Assembly: GCA_020161755.1 (NCBI GenBank)
Contig: JAIUOS010000011.1
Location: forward strand, 51,287 to 115,286
Length of the DNA stretch: 64,000 nucleotides
From: Actinomycetota bacterium
Lineage (GTDB): Bacteria; Actinomycetota; Actinomycetes; Propionibacteriales; Propionibacteriaceae
Reading direction: 5' to 3'
In this document: piece after piece, positions 27,149 through 36,489 of the stretch
Position numbering within the stretch: position 1 is the stretch's first letter
Layout of the letters: the number at the start of each line of letters is the position of its first letter
Program-made: the position numbers and the translations under genes
Notes under the pieces: generated by a model
The model's input: only the letters and a program-made list of their open reading frames with translations
Told to the model about the DNA's origin: nothing
Databases searched by the model: none

Positions 27149-28066
27149 TTACTGATCGGGCATCCCCAGCGCTTCGGCCAGGGCCGGTCCGATGACGACC
27201 CGGGCGCTCTCCTCGTCGCGGCGGGTGACCTGCTCCCAGTGCCCGTCCTTCACCCAGAACACGTGCGGGCTCAGCGGGCCGGCACCCTCGTCGTAGCCGG
27301 CCATCGCGAAGAGGAAGAGATTGTGCAGGCCCAGAGCCGCCTGCGGGCCGTCAACCACGCGGAACGCGACCTGGCGCCTGATCGGGAGCGCCACCAACAC
27401 TCCCTGGCCCTGGTCGGCTCGACCGACCATCGAGATCAGTTCGGGCAGGAACAGGGCCATGGACGCGGTGTACAGGCTCTTGCCCAGGAGGACATCGAAG
27501 TGCCCGCCTTCGCCCTGGGCCAGAACCTCGTGATCACGCGGCTCGCTGCGCATCATCTGCCACAGGTTGCCGCGGCCGACGGCCCGCCACTCGTCCAGAT
27601 CGCCACGGGCGGCCAGTTTGTCCTCGCGCGGGGTGATCACCGTCTGCGGAAAGTCCAGCACGAGCAGCTGAAGCACGTCCCCCGCCAGCGTGGGTGCGGT
27701 CGGGAACCAGGACGGGTCGGGGATGGCGGCACCGTCGGCCAGGCGCACCACCAGTTGGGCGCGCAGCTCGGCGTCGGACAACGCCTCGACGGACGGATTC
27801 GGGGCGGCCAGGCGCGCGACGTGGTCCGCAACCAGGCCCGGCCAGTTCCGCTCAGGAGCGTCGGCCACGAGGACGGCCAGGTTCCACAGGCCGAAGACCC
27901 CGCCGCTGGCATCGACCACATGGTCGGGATGAACGGTCACCTCACGCCCGGCGCGTGCCCAGGCGACCCGTACCAACTCCCGCAGCCGCTGCGCCTGCGT
28001 CACGCTCAAGGGCAACTCCGGGTCCCGTGCCGCGCCTGCGTCGTCCTTGCTCCTGAACCAGCCCAT
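27149..28066 (-). CDS. 305-aa soluble protein of unknown function
   Basis: Begins MGWFRSKDDAGAARDPELPL. Segments that look structured include VHPDHVVDASGGVFGLWNLA near residue 46, FDVLLGKSLYTASMALFLPE near 190 and LGLHNLFLFAMAGYDEGAG near 245. No signal peptide or clear membrane helix. A TAGGCT box lies 8 nt before the ATG, so the message may be leaderless. The gene is immediately outside the right repeat of the tRNA-Pro element and is probably chromosomal. I do not recognise the family. Confidence 0.78.
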   Translation of the reverse strand: MGWFRSKDDAGAARDPELPLSVTQAQRLRELVRVAWARAGREVTVHPDHVVDASGGVFGLWNLAVLVADAPERNWPGLVADHVARLAAPNPSVEALSDAELRAQLVVRLADGAAIPDPSWFPTAPTLAGDVLQLLVLDFPQTVITPREDKLAARGDLDEWRAVGRGNLWQMMRSEPRDHEVLAQGEGGHFDVLLGKSLYTASMALFLPELISMVGRADQGQGVLVALPIRRQVAFRVVDGPQAALGLHNLFLFAMAGYDEGAGPLSPHVFWVKDGHWEQVTRRDEESARVVIGPALAEALGMPDQ

Positions 28067-28096
28067 GGGACCCGAGCCTAGCGATGCATCGCCGGC

Positions 28097-29836
28097 TCAG
28101 CTGATGCGGATTCCGTACAGCTTCTTGGCGTAGGTGCCGACGACCAGCATGTTGCCGTAGACGGCCGGCGATGCCTCGATGTTCTGTGACAGCTGGAGCG
28201 TGGAGAAGTCCTTGCCGGTGTTCGGGTCGAACAGGTGCAGCAGCCCGCTGGAGTCGCCGAGCACGCCGTAGCTGTGGCCGTCGGTGCCGGTCAGCAGCAG
28301 CGGCGACGTCCAGCCGAAGTGCGGCATCGTCCGGTTCCACACCACCGCGCCGGTCTTCTTGTCCAGTGCGACCAGGGAGCCGGTCTTCTGCGAGCCGGTC
28401 TTGGCGATGTTGAAGAACACCAGGTCGGACACCTCGCCGGTGCCGAGCACCGGGGTGGCCATCAGGCCGCCGTTGACCGCCTCGTTGTACTGCGCGTCCA
28501 CCTGGTACTGCCATACCTGCTCACCGGTCAGGGCGTTGAGCTTCTGGATGGTCACCGGGCCGTGGGTGGGCGCGTTCTTGCCGTCGCCACGCTTGTCCAT
28601 CTCGTTGCCGGTATAGATGAACGGGCCGTCCGCGGTGTCCTCCAGGACGATCGTCGCGTCGGTGTCGTCCCCGGTCGGACGCACCCACACCACCTGCAGG
28701 GAGGTCGCGTCCCAGCACACGATGTTGCCGTCGTTGTCGCCGGCGAACATCAGGTTGCGGTAGGCGGCGGCCGAGCTCTCGATGCCGTGCCGTGAGGAGT
28801 CGGGGGTGTCGTACCAGAGCTTGGTGAACTCAGGTGTGACGCTGACGGTCTTGGCCGCCGCGTCGAAGGTCGCGTTCAGCTTCACCTTGTAGACCAGGCC
28901 GTTCTCGGCCGGTTCGATCAGGGTGTCGGACGGGCCGTTGACCAGCGCGGAGGAGTCGAACGCTCCCCAGTCGCGCGGGGAGCCGGCGTCCGTGCCGTCC
29001 CAGCCCGACACCTCCTTGTTCTGGATCAGGTCGAAGATGCGGTACCGCCACTCGCCCGTCTTGTCCCCGTTCTGGTTCAGCCCCATCCCCGAGTAGAGCA
29101 GTGGGTAGCCGCGCGGGTCGATGGAGCCGGTGCCCTTGAACGCGAACCCCGTGGAGATCGGCGGCTTGGTCTGCCGTCCGGTCGCCAGGTCGAGCCGGTA
29201 GACGTTGCCGTCCACCACCGGGTAGACGACCTCGACGAAGTTCGGGTCGTCGATCTGTGCCTGGGTCAGGCCCATCGCCTGCTTGGTCGCGGTCGGCCAG
29301 TTGACCAGCAACGGCTGTCCCGTCCAGCCTGCGCCCGCCCAGTGCGAGCCCTCCGCGTAGACGTCGCCGGTGTCCTGCGTCCACACCACCTGGAGCTTCT
29401 TCTGGCTCACGTCGGTGGTGCCGTAGACCGGCGCGTTGCGGAAGTTGTTGCCGCGGAACGTCAGCACGCCCGGCACCGAGGTGTAGGCCGAGGAGTCCCC
29501 GAACGCCACGGTCGTCGCCGGCCGGTAGTCGGGGATCACGGTGTTGTTGCCGTCCAGCACCTTCCAGGTGACGTCGCCGGACGCCTCGACGAGCGGACGG
29601 CTGAACGCCCCGCCCCCCAGGGACGTCGGGCTGGTGTACCCGGGAAGCGAGGACAGCGACAGCGCCAGCTTGCTGGGGTCGGTCTCCGGGCTGTGTGTCG
29701 GCGCGGACGTGGCGGTGGGGGAGTTCGGACGGGCCCCGCTGACGATCGCGTCCGGCGTGCTGCACGCGGCCAGCGAGATCAGGGACGCCGAAGCCAGCGC
29801 GACCAACAGCGGACGCGAACCACGGAACTTCGGCAT
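28097..29836 (-). CDS. PQQ-like beta-propeller lipoprotein
   Basis: 579 aa from ATG 29836 (GAGAGG 9-12 nt upstream), preferred over a longer frame because it places the signal peptide at the N-terminus. Lipobox LISLAACS gives a lipid-modified Cys near residue 26. Next comes a Thr/Ser/Pro linker, then repeated propeller-blade motifs such as NIVCWDATSLQVVWVRP, KLNALTGEQVWQYQV, LVALDKKTGAVVWNRTM and LHLFDPNTGKDF. Blades of this kind act as scaffolds or PQQ sites; no PQQ catalytic residues are evident. Anchored outside the cytoplasmic membrane; substrate or partner unknown. Confidence 0.85.
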   Translation of the reverse strand: MPKFRGSRPLLVALASASLISLAACSTPDAIVSGARPNSPTATSAPTHSPETDPSKLALSLSSLPGYTSPTSLGGGAFSRPLVEASGDVTWKVLDGNNTVIPDYRPATTVAFGDSSAYTSVPGVLTFRGNNFRNAPVYGTTDVSQKKLQVVWTQDTGDVYAEGSHWAGAGWTGQPLLVNWPTATKQAMGLTQAQIDDPNFVEVVYPVVDGNVYRLDLATGRQTKPPISTGFAFKGTGSIDPRGYPLLYSGMGLNQNGDKTGEWRYRIFDLIQNKEVSGWDGTDAGSPRDWGAFDSSALVNGPSDTLIEPAENGLVYKVKLNATFDAAAKTVSVTPEFTKLWYDTPDSSRHGIESSAAAYRNLMFAGDNDGNIVCWDATSLQVVWVRPTGDDTDATIVLEDTADGPFIYTGNEMDKRGDGKNAPTHGPVTIQKLNALTGEQVWQYQVDAQYNEAVNGGLMATPVLGTGEVSDLVFFNIAKTGSQKTGSLVALDKKTGAVVWNRTMPHFGWTSPLLLTGTDGHSYGVLGDSSGLLHLFDPNTGKDFSTLQLSQNIEASPAVYGNMLVVGTYAKKLYGIRIS

Positions 29837-29915
29837 GGGTACAGCCTCTCGACGGCGGGAATCCATTCGGGAGTCTACGTGCGGCCACGGACACCCCCGC
29901 GCCGGGACACGGGCC

Positions 29916-30728
29916 TCAGCCGAGGACGCAGCAGGTCACGAACGCGGCGGTGAAGGCGATCTCGAGCAGCCCGACGGCCAGCGGCGTGACCCGGCGACGA
30001 GTGGCGATCGCAGGCACCAGGGCCGCCCGCACCACGGTGGCGGCGAAGAACACCGGCCACGCCCGGCCGACCACGCCGGTCGCCGCGAGCACGGTCGTCG
30101 CAGCGGTCACGGCGGCGTGCCAGCCGATCGAGGCCGCCAGCCAGCCCGGCCGTCCGCGCTCCCGGATCATGGTCTTGACGTACAGGACCGTCCCGAACAG
30201 GTAGCCGAACACGATCCCGGTCAACGCGAGGGCCGCCGTGCCGGCGTCCGTGCCCAGGGCGGCGAGGGCCGCGTCCGGGGTGACGAACCGGGCCACCGGC
30301 GTCGTCAGGGCGGCGGCGGCCACCGTGAGCGCGCCGGCGGCCACGCTGCGGTCACGTCCGCGGGCGGCCAGCCACAGCGCGACCGCCACCAACGGGACGA
30401 ACGCCGGCACCCAGCCGAGCAGCCCCGGGCCGCTGACCACCAGCGCCACCACGCCGAACACTGCCGAGACCGACGCGTACACCAGCACGGGCGGGAGCGC
30501 GGACGGACGGCGTCGCGGCGGCGCCTTGAGCCAGGCCGTGGCGGCGTTGAACGCGAGGTAGCCGGTGACCCAGCAGGCCGCGATCGGCACCAGTTCGGGC
30601 GACGCGGACCCGGTAGCGCGCGTCCGCAGCACCCAGCCGGCCACCACCGGCAGCGCCAGCATGAACCAGGCGCCGTGCTGTCGGGGGACCCAGGCCGCGG
30701 CAGGGCGACGGCGGCGGGTCACGGGCAC
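29916..30728 (-). CDS. YwiC-like family membrane protein
   Basis: 270 aa, GTG start with a TAGCAT box ending 6 nt before it (leaderless spacing). The hallmark WVPRQHGAWFMLALPVVAGW near residue 13 is the YwiC-like signature. Seven or eight hydrophobic helices follow, with charged APPRRRPSALPP and RERGRPGW loops. In Bacillus ywiC lies in the nar anaerobic respiration region, but its role is unknown. It is divergent from transaldolase. The family call is confident; the function is not. Confidence 0.85.
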   Translation of the reverse strand: MPVTRRRRPAAAWVPRQHGAWFMLALPVVAGWVLRTRATGSASPELVPIAACWVTGYLAFNAATAWLKAPPRRRPSALPPVLVYASVSAVFGVVALVVSGPGLLGWVPAFVPLVAVALWLAARGRDRSVAAGALTVAAAALTTPVARFVTPDAALAALGTDAGTAALALTGIVFGYLFGTVLYVKTMIRERGRPGWLAASIGWHAAVTAATTVLAATGVVGRAWPVFFAATVVRAALVPAIATRRRVTPLAVGLLEIAFTAAFVTCCVLG

Positions 30729-30840
30729 CCGTCGATGCTAACGGCCCGTGTTCGGTGAGGTTGCCGAATCCCTGTCGCGGCGTCTGCGGGCGGACGTAGG
30801 CTGGCCACGATCCTGGGTCCCCGGCGTGAAGGAGCGTGGC

Positions 30841-31935
30841 ATGAACGAACGGATGCGGAAGCTCATCGAGGCGGGGGTGTCGGTCTGGCTGGACGACCTG
30901 TCCCGCTCGCGGCTGACCAGCGGGAGCCTCGCCGAGCTGATGGCCGACTTCGGCGTCAGCGGTGTGACCACCAACCCGACGATCTTCGCCGCGGCGCTCG
31001 CCGGCGGCGCCGGCTACGACACCGCCATCGCCGAACTCCGCAGCGAGGGCGTCGACGTCGCGGAGGCCGTCAAGCGGCTGACCACGTCCGACGTGCGCGA
31101 CGCGTGCGACCTGTTCGCCGGCGTGTTCGCCGACACCCGCGGCGTGGACGGCCGGGTCTCGATCGAGGTCGAGCCCGGGCTGGCGATGGACACGGCCGGC
31201 ACCATCGCGCAGGCCCGTGACCTGCACGGGCGGGTCGGACGGCCCAATGTGCTGATCAAGATCCCGGCCACCCGTCCGGGGCTGGCGGCGATCACCGAGA
31301 CGATCGCGTCCGGGATCAGCGTGAACGTCACCCTGATCTTCAGCGTGGCCCGCTACGTCGAGGTGGTGCACGCCTACCTGACGGGCCTGGAGAAGGCCGC
31401 GGCCGCCGGGCTCGACCTCAGCACGATCCATTCGGTGGCGTCGGTGTTCGTGTCCCGGCTCGACACCGAGGTGGACAAGCGGCTGGACGCGATCGGCGGC
31501 GACGCGTCCGCCTTGAAGGGGAAAGCGGGAATCGCGAACTCCCAGCTCGCCTACGCCGCGTTCGCCGAGCAATTCGCCACGTCCCGATTTGCCGCTCTGC
31601 GCGCGCTGGGGGCGAATCCTCAGCGGCCGCTGTGGGCGTCCACCGGCGTGAAGTCGGACGCCTATCCCGACACCCTGTACGTCAGCGAACTGGTGGCGCC
31701 GGACGTGGTCAACACCATGCCGGAGAAGACGTTGCGGGCCTACGCCGACCACGGCGAGATCGGCGCCCCGGTCGTCGGCAGCGCAACGGCCGCGGCCGAG
31801 GTGATGCGACAGCTTTCCGTTGTCGGCATCGACTTCGACGAGGTGTTCGACCTGCTCGAGCGCGAGGGTGTGGAGAAGTTCACCACCTCGTGGGCCGAAC
31901 TCGTCGACACGGTGGCGAAGGCTCTCGCCGGCTAG
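30841..31935 (+). CDS. tal: Transaldolase
   Basis: 364 aa. ATG 30841 has AAGGAG 9 nt upstream; a TAGGCT -10 box lies at 30797-30802. Motifs: [11 protein letters not shown] near residue 12, [13 protein letters not shown] near 41, Schiff-base lysine in [12 protein letters not shown] near 140, and [11 protein letters not shown] near 161. It transfers dihydroxyacetone between sedoheptulose 7-phosphate and glyceraldehyde 3-phosphate in the pentose phosphate pathway. Here it is alone and not next to transketolase, zwf or opcA as is common in actinobacteria. Confidence 0.95.
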   Translation: MNERMRKLIEAGVSVWLDDLSRSRLTSGSLAELMADFGVSGVTTNPTIFAAALAGGAGYDTAIAELRSEGVDVAEAVKRLTTSDVRDACDLFAGVFADTRGVDGRVSIEVEPGLAMDTAGTIAQARDLHGRVGRPNVLIKIPATRPGLAAITETIASGISVNVTLIFSVARYVEVVHAYLTGLEKAAAAGLDLSTIHSVASVFVSRLDTEVDKRLDAIGGDASALKGKAGIANSQLAYAAFAEQFATSRFAALRALGANPQRPLWASTGVKSDAYPDTLYVSELVAPDVVNTMPEKTLRAYADHGEIGAPVVGSATAAAEVMRQLSVVGIDFDEVFDLLEREGVEKFTTSWAELVDTVAKALAG

Positions 31936-32054
31936 GAGAAACGTCCGGGAAGGGGCGGTGAGAAAACTCAGCCAATTCTTGGAATCTCCGATAGCGCGGG
32001 GGGCCATCGACCCCTATGCTTTCAGCCATCAGCTCATTCGGGGGGAGGAGCAAG

Positions 32055-32252
32055 ATGCGCTATTTGCTGCGTATCGGCGGAATGATCATCGGGGTAGTCA
32101 TGGGGAGCGCCGTTCTGGCGGCTGTCCTGAGCAATTTCACGACCCAGTTCAAGGTGCTTGCCGATGTGGGGGCCGGTGGCCTCTTCGTCGGTCTCGCGAC
32201 CATGGGTCTGATGACGGCCATCCTGTCCAGGGATGCCTGGCTCGCGGCCTGA
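32055..32252 (+). CDS. Small two-span membrane protein, unknown
   Basis: 65 aa from ATG 32055, chosen because GGGGAGGAG lies 5 nt before it; an ATG at 32016 lacks one. Two hydrophobic segments: residues 4-26 (LLRIGGMIIGVVMGSAVLAA) and 42-58 (GAGGLFVGLATMGLMTAI). A TATGCT box near 32015 may be its -10. A strong stem-loop follows at 32287. No family recognised. Confidence 0.65.
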   Translation: MRYLLRIGGMIIGVVMGSAVLAAVLSNFTTQFKVLADVGAGGLFVGLATMGLMTAILSRDAWLAA

Positions 32253-32286
32253 CTCTCAGCGCCTCGGTCATTTCTCTTTGCACCGG

Positions 32287-32315
32287 ACGCCCGGGGAACA
32301 TCCCCCCGGGCGTTT
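32287..32315 (+). terminator. Rho-independent terminator
   Basis: A 10-bp perfect stem, ACGCCCGGGG (32287-32296) with CCCCGGGCGT (32304-32313), 7-nt loop, followed by TT. It lies 35 bp after the small membrane-protein gene. Confidence 0.8.
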
Positions 32316-32385
32316 CGGCATGCCCTAGCCCGGCCCGGGTGCATCGTCCTTGTGGCGAAGGCCGGGATCTCCGTCCGGCAACCAG

Positions 32386-32456
32386 AGCGGATGACGGGAA
32401 TCGAACCCGCATGGCCAGCTTGGAAGGCTGGGGCTCTGCCATTGAGCTACATCCGC
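32386..32456 (-). tRNA. tRNA-Gly(TCC)
   Basis: 71-nt cloverleaf on the minus strand: acceptor GCGGATG pairs with CATCCGC, D-arm TAGCTCAATGGCAGAGC, anticodon stem-loop CAGCCTTCCAAGCTG with TCC, and T-arm GGGTTCGATTCCC. Discriminator T; CCA is not encoded. It lies upstream of and divergent from tig, a frequent arrangement in actinobacteria. Confidence 0.96.
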
Positions 32457-32552
32457 GCGTCGCCAAGAGTAACCGAACACCTCGGACGGCGCCCGCCACC
32501 GCGGGCCTGCGCTGCCCGTCGGTCACCAGATATGACCTTCGGCGACACGCTG

Positions 32553-32558
32553 GCTAGA
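32553..32558 (+). promoter_or_regulatory. -10 box for tig
   Basis: TAGAAT, 38 nt before the TTG start of trigger factor, giving a leader of about 30 nt with CAGGAGC as ribosome-binding site. Confidence 0.45.
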
Positions 32559-32595
32559 ATCGTGCGGTCTGCCATCTTCCGATCAGGAGCCTGCA

Positions 32596-33939
32596 TTGCC
32601 CAGCACCGTCGAGCAGCTCAGCCCGTCCCGGGTCAAGCTCACCGTTGAGATCCCTTTCGCCGACCTGAAGCCGCACCTGGACAAGGCCTACCGCGAGATC
32701 GCCCAGCAGGTGTCCATCCCCGGGTTCCGCAAGGGGAAGATCCCGAACCTCGTCATTGACCAGCGCTTCGGTCGCGGCATGGTGCTGCAGGAGGCCATCA
32801 ACGCGGCCCTGCCCGCCGCTTTCGAGGCCGCCGTCACCGAGGCGAACATCAACCCGCTCGGCGAGCCCGAGGTCGAGGTGACGAAGCTCGAGGACGGCGA
32901 CCTGGTCGAGTTCACGGCCGAGATCGACGTGCGCCCGGAGTTCACCGTCCCCGACTTCAGCACCCTGAAGGCCACTGTCGACGCCAAGCGTCCGGTCGCC
33001 GAGGACGTGGACGAGCGCATCCAGCTGCTCCAGCAGCGTTTCGCGACGAGCACCGGCGTCGACCGTCCGGCGGCCGACGGCGACCAGCTCACGCTGAACC
33101 TGCTCGGCACGCGCGACGGGGAGCCGCTGCCCGACGCGACCGCGGAGGGCGTCACCTACGTGCTCGGCTCCGGCGGCATGATCGAGGGCCTCGACGAAGC
33201 CGTCACCGGCCTCAGCGCGGGTGAGGAGGCCGAGTTCGCGTCCACCCTCGTCGGCGGGCCGCTCGAGGGCGAGCCGGCCGACATCAAGGTCACCGTCACC
33301 AAGGTCGCCGAGCAGAAGCTGCCCGAGGTGGACGACGAGTTCGCCCAGCTGATCTCCGAGTTCGACACCGTGGAGGAGATGCGCGCCGACCTCACCAAGC
33401 GGGTCGAGGAGCTGGTGGCGTCCGAGCAGGTGGCCAGCGGTCGCGACAAGGTCCTCGAGGCCCTGGTCGAGGCGACCGACTTCGAGGTGCCCGAACGCGT
33501 CGCCGCTGCGGAGGTCGCCGCCCGCAAGGAGCAGATCACCCAGCAGCTGCAGGGCGCCGGGCTCACCCTCGAGGACTACCTCGAGCGTGCCGAGGAGGAG
33601 GCGGACACCCCCGAAGCCTTCTGGGCCGACGTCGAGGCGTCCACCCTGCGCAGCCTGAAGGCCCAACTCATCCTCGACAAGGTCGCGGACGACGCCGCGG
33701 TCGGGGTCGAGCAGGCCGACCTGTCCGAGCTGCTCGTGCGCAAGGCCGCCCAGAACGGCACCAGCCCCGAGCAGGAGGCGTCGCACATGATGGAGCACAA
33801 CCACGTGGGCGCCTGGATGCAGGAGATCCGCCGCAACAAGGCTCTCGCCCAGATCGTCGCGAAGGCGACGGTGACCGACGCCGACGGCAACGTGGTCGAC
33901 CTCGTCGGCGTCGAGGCCCCGGTCGTCGACTCCGAGTAA
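32596..33939 (+). CDS. tig: Trigger factor (ribosome-bound peptidyl-prolyl isomerase chaperone)
   Basis: 447 aa from an unusual TTG start preceded by CAGGAGC. The ribosome-binding signature is seen as GFRKGKIPNLVIDQRFG near residue 44. The FKBP domain spans about 150-240 (GDQLTLNLLGT, GSGGMIEGLDEAVTGL), and the helical C-terminal arm 260-430. It shields nascent chains at the exit tunnel. The clpP1-clpP2-clpX cluster follows after one inserted gene, the usual tig-clp linkage. A strong GC stem-loop terminates the gene. Confidence 0.96.
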   Translation: MPSTVEQLSPSRVKLTVEIPFADLKPHLDKAYREIAQQVSIPGFRKGKIPNLVIDQRFGRGMVLQEAINAALPAAFEAAVTEANINPLGEPEVEVTKLEDGDLVEFTAEIDVRPEFTVPDFSTLKATVDAKRPVAEDVDERIQLLQQRFATSTGVDRPAADGDQLTLNLLGTRDGEPLPDATAEGVTYVLGSGGMIEGLDEAVTGLSAGEEAEFASTLVGGPLEGEPADIKVTVTKVAEQKLPEVDDEFAQLISEFDTVEEMRADLTKRVEELVASEQVASGRDKVLEALVEATDFEVPERVAAAEVAARKEQITQQLQGAGLTLEDYLERAEEEADTPEAFWADVEASTLRSLKAQLILDKVADDAAVGVEQADLSELLVRKAAQNGTSPEQEASHMMEHNHVGAWMQEIRRNKALAQIVAKATVTDADGNVVDLVGVEAPVVDSE

Positions 33940-33950
33940 CCGCTCGCGAC

Positions 33951-33980
33951 AGCGCCGCCACCCGCCCGGGTGGCGGCGCT
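33951..33980 (+). terminator. Terminator of tig
   Basis: A 13-bp perfect stem, AGCGCCGCCACCC with GGGTGGCGGCGCT, 4-nt loop GCCC, 11 bp after the stop codon. The following GCTGCGTTTG is only weakly T-rich. Confidence 0.8.
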
Positions 33981-34123
33981 GCTGCGTTTGTCGCGATACG
34001 ACCGCGCCTGCCCTCCCAGCCGTCCCACCTACCTCATCCACAGCTTTGAGCGGCTGGATGCCGTCATCCACAGGCCGCGGAAGTCGCTGAACCGTTTGCG
34101 TTGCCGCTGCCGATAGTGCAGGC

Positions 34124-35008
34124 ATGCGAATCGATGACCTGCTCGCCTCCTCACGGGTGCTCTCGCTGCGCCAACACCCCAGATCGGCCCGATCGATCCA
34201 GCGCGCGGCCGAAGCCGGGAGGGTGGTGTCGATCCTGCCCGGTGTGTTCGTCGTTCCCGAGGACGTTCTGAACCCGGCGGTGCGACTTCTCGCGGTGAGC
34301 GCCTGGTCGGCGGCTGGCGCGATCTGTGGACGGACCGCGGCGCAGGTCTACTCCGGCAACCCGGTCACCATGCCGATCGCGTTACGCTCGCCGAACCGGG
34401 CACGGCCGGTCGCCTGGCTCCGGGTGAGCCGTGGGCGGATTCCCGCAGAGCACCAGGTCCACCACCGGGGACTCGTCCTTGTCAGCCCGGCCTACGCCTG
34501 TCTTGAGATTGCCGCGGCGGATCACGGTGAGGCGGCCTTCCGGTTCCTCAGGACCCGCATCACGACAGTTCCGGAACTGGAGGCGACGTTGCCCGCGTTC
34601 GAGCACACCCCGGGTAACCCGGCGCGCCGGCGGGTGGCGCTCCAGGCGATCGCCAATCCCTGGTCCTACGCCGAGGCGCTGCTCCACGACCTCCTGCGCT
34701 CGGCCGGGATCACCGGTTGGGTGGCGAACGAGCCGCTGTGGCTCGGCGGCGCGCTGCTCTACCCGGACGTGTGGTTCCGCGAGGCCGGGGTCATCCTGGA
34801 GTTCGACGGCAAGGAGTCCCACACGGGAGGGGGCCGGTTCGAGGATGACCGGTACCGGCAGAACCTCCTGGTGAGGGAGGGCTTCCGGGTGCTCCGGATC
34901 ACCTGGACGATGCTCGTCGAACGGCCGGCGATGGTCCTGGACACAATTCTCGCGGTCCTGGAGCTGCCGCGATCCGGCCTGCCACCCGGCCGGATGGGGC
35001 GGGTGTGA
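34124..35008 (+). CDS. AbiEi-like N-terminal domain fused to DUF559/Vsr-type nuclease fold
   Basis: 294 aa. Residues 1-60 resemble the winged-helix of AbiEi/DUF4095 proteins (RSARSIQRAAEAGRVVSILPGVFV). The C-terminal third has the PD-(D/E)XK-like pattern LLYPDVWFREAGVILEFDGKESH followed by RQNLLVREGFRVLRITW, as in DUF559 and very-short-patch repair endonucleases. These actinobacterial proteins are often solitary and of unproven function; defence or DNA processing is plausible. A GATAGT box ends 6 nt before the ATG. It is inserted between tig and clpP1 and has no cognate AbiEii beside it. Confidence 0.78.
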   Translation: MRIDDLLASSRVLSLRQHPRSARSIQRAAEAGRVVSILPGVFVVPEDVLNPAVRLLAVSAWSAAGAICGRTAAQVYSGNPVTMPIALRSPNRARPVAWLRVSRGRIPAEHQVHHRGLVLVSPAYACLEIAAADHGEAAFRFLRTRITTVPELEATLPAFEHTPGNPARRRVALQAIANPWSYAEALLHDLLRSAGITGWVANEPLWLGGALLYPDVWFREAGVILEFDGKESHTGGGRFEDDRYRQNLLVREGFRVLRITWTMLVERPAMVLDTILAVLELPRSGLPPGRMGRV

Positions 35009-35113
35009 CTGCTGGGGGAGCGTGGTTGGCCGGATCGCGACACGGGTGCGCCGTCAGCGAACAGGGCACCCAAGTCGGCGGAAAAGTCGGTGTCACCGGG
35101 TAGGTTCGCCTGC

Positions 35114-35743
35114 GTGAACGAACATCGAGCCATTGAGCGCGGCCTGTCCATGGCCGCCGGTGCCGGCCCCTTCGGCATGACCGACTCGGTCTACCAGTCC
35201 CTGCTGGCGAACCGCATCATCTTCCTCGGGTCCGAGGTGCGCGACGAGAACGCGAACGCGATCTGTGCGCAGATGCTGCTGCTGAACGCGGAGGATCCGC
35301 ACCGCGACATCTACCTCTACATCAACTCCCCGGGCGGCTCGGTCGACTCCGGCATGGCGATCTTCGACACCATGCAGTGGATCTCGAACGACGTCGCCAC
35401 CGTGGCCATGGGTCTGGCCGCGTCGATGGGGCAGTTCCTGCTCTCCGCCGGTGAGAAGGGCAAGCGGTTCGCGCTGCCGCACAGCCGCATCATGATGCAC
35501 CAGCCGTCCGGCGGTCTGGGCGGCACCGCGTCCGACATCCGCATCCAGGCCGAGCAGTCGCTGCACATCAAGAAGACCATGTCGGGCCTGATCGCGGAGC
35601 ACACCGGGCAGACCGTGGAGCAGATCGAGAAGGACTCCGATCGCGACCGCTGGTTCACCGCCGAGCAGGCTCTGGCCTACGGCTTCATCGACCACGTCTA
35701 CGAGCGCGCCTCGCAGATCAAGACCGACGCACCGAACCAGTGA
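35114..35743 (+). CDS. clpP1: ATP-dependent Clp protease proteolytic subunit 1
   Basis: 209 aa from GTG 35114, chosen because a TAGGTT box ends 7 nt before it (leaderless) and the N-terminal length then resembles other actinobacterial ClpP1. Catalytic Ser in [11 protein letters not shown] (residue 104), His in [15 protein letters not shown] (129), Asp in the DSDRDRW region. [15 protein letters not shown] is the substrate-strand motif. Works as a mixed ClpP1P2 tetradecamer with ClpX or ClpC. 10 bp before clpP2. Confidence 0.95.
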   Translation: MNEHRAIERGLSMAAGAGPFGMTDSVYQSLLANRIIFLGSEVRDENANAICAQMLLLNAEDPHRDIYLYINSPGGSVDSGMAIFDTMQWISNDVATVAMGLAASMGQFLLSAGEKGKRFALPHSRIMMHQPSGGLGGTASDIRIQAEQSLHIKKTMSGLIAEHTGQTVEQIEKDSDRDRWFTAEQALAYGFIDHVYERASQIKTDAPNQ

Positions 35744-35753
35744 GGCGCCTGAC

Positions 35754-36410
35754 ATGAGCAACCTGATCAACACCCTGCCCTCGGGGCTGGCCCCGGCGGG
35801 GCCGAGCATGGACTACTACATCCCCCAGTGGGAGGAACGGACGTCCTACGGCATCCGTCGGGTCGACCCCTACACCAAGCTGTTCGAGGACCGCATCATC
35901 TTCCTCGGCACCCCGATCAGCGACGACATCGCCAACGCGGTGATGGCCCAGCTGCTCTGCCTCCAGTCGATGGATCCCGAGCGTCCGATCAGCATCTACA
36001 TCAACTCCCCGGGCGGCTCCTTCACGGCGCTGACCGCGATCTACGACACGATGCGCTACATCAAGCCCGACGTGCAGACCGTCTGCCTCGGCCAGGCCGC
36101 GTCCGCCGCTGCGGTGCTGCTCGCCGCGGGCACCAAGGGCAAGCGCCTCGCCCTGCCGAACAGCCGCATCCTGATCCACCAGCCCGCGACCGAGGGTGGC
36201 TACGGCCAGTCCTCCGACCTGGAGATCCAGGCCAGGGAGATCCTGCGGATCCGCTCGCTGATGGAGGGCATGCTCGCCGAGAGCACCGGGCAGGACGTCG
36301 AGAAGATCAGCCTCGACATCGAGCGCGACAAGTACCTGACCGCCGAGGAGGCGGTCAAGTACGGCATCGTGGACGACATCCTCACCTCGCTCAAGGACGC
36401 TCCGCACTGA
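35754..36410 (+). CDS. clpP2: ATP-dependent Clp protease proteolytic subunit 2
   Basis: 218 aa. Ser in [14 protein letters not shown] and His in [16 protein letters not shown], with [12 protein letters not shown] near residue 84. The N-terminal extension ([18 protein letters not shown]) is processed in related ClpP2 proteins. Follows clpP1 by 10 bp and precedes clpX, which has its own TAGGGT box and ribosome-binding site. Confidence 0.95.
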   Translation: MSNLINTLPSGLAPAGPSMDYYIPQWEERTSYGIRRVDPYTKLFEDRIIFLGTPISDDIANAVMAQLLCLQSMDPERPISIYINSPGGSFTALTAIYDTMRYIKPDVQTVCLGQAASAAAVLLAAGTKGKRLALPNSRILIHQPATEGGYGQSSDLEIQAREILRIRSLMEGMLAESTGQDVEKISLDIERDKYLTAEEAVKYGIVDDILTSLKDAPH

Positions 36411-36489
36411 CTCACGACCCGGCCATCCCCGCTCTGCTGGGGTGGCCGGGTTAGGGTTGGTCGGAGGAACACAAGGAAGGCGCGACAAC

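Noticed and set aside
34040..34080. Two TCATCCACAG motifs resembling DnaA boxes
   Set aside because: Only two diverged 9-mers about 27 bp apart, no dnaA/dnaN/gidA context and no AT-rich unwinding region, so there is no support for an origin.
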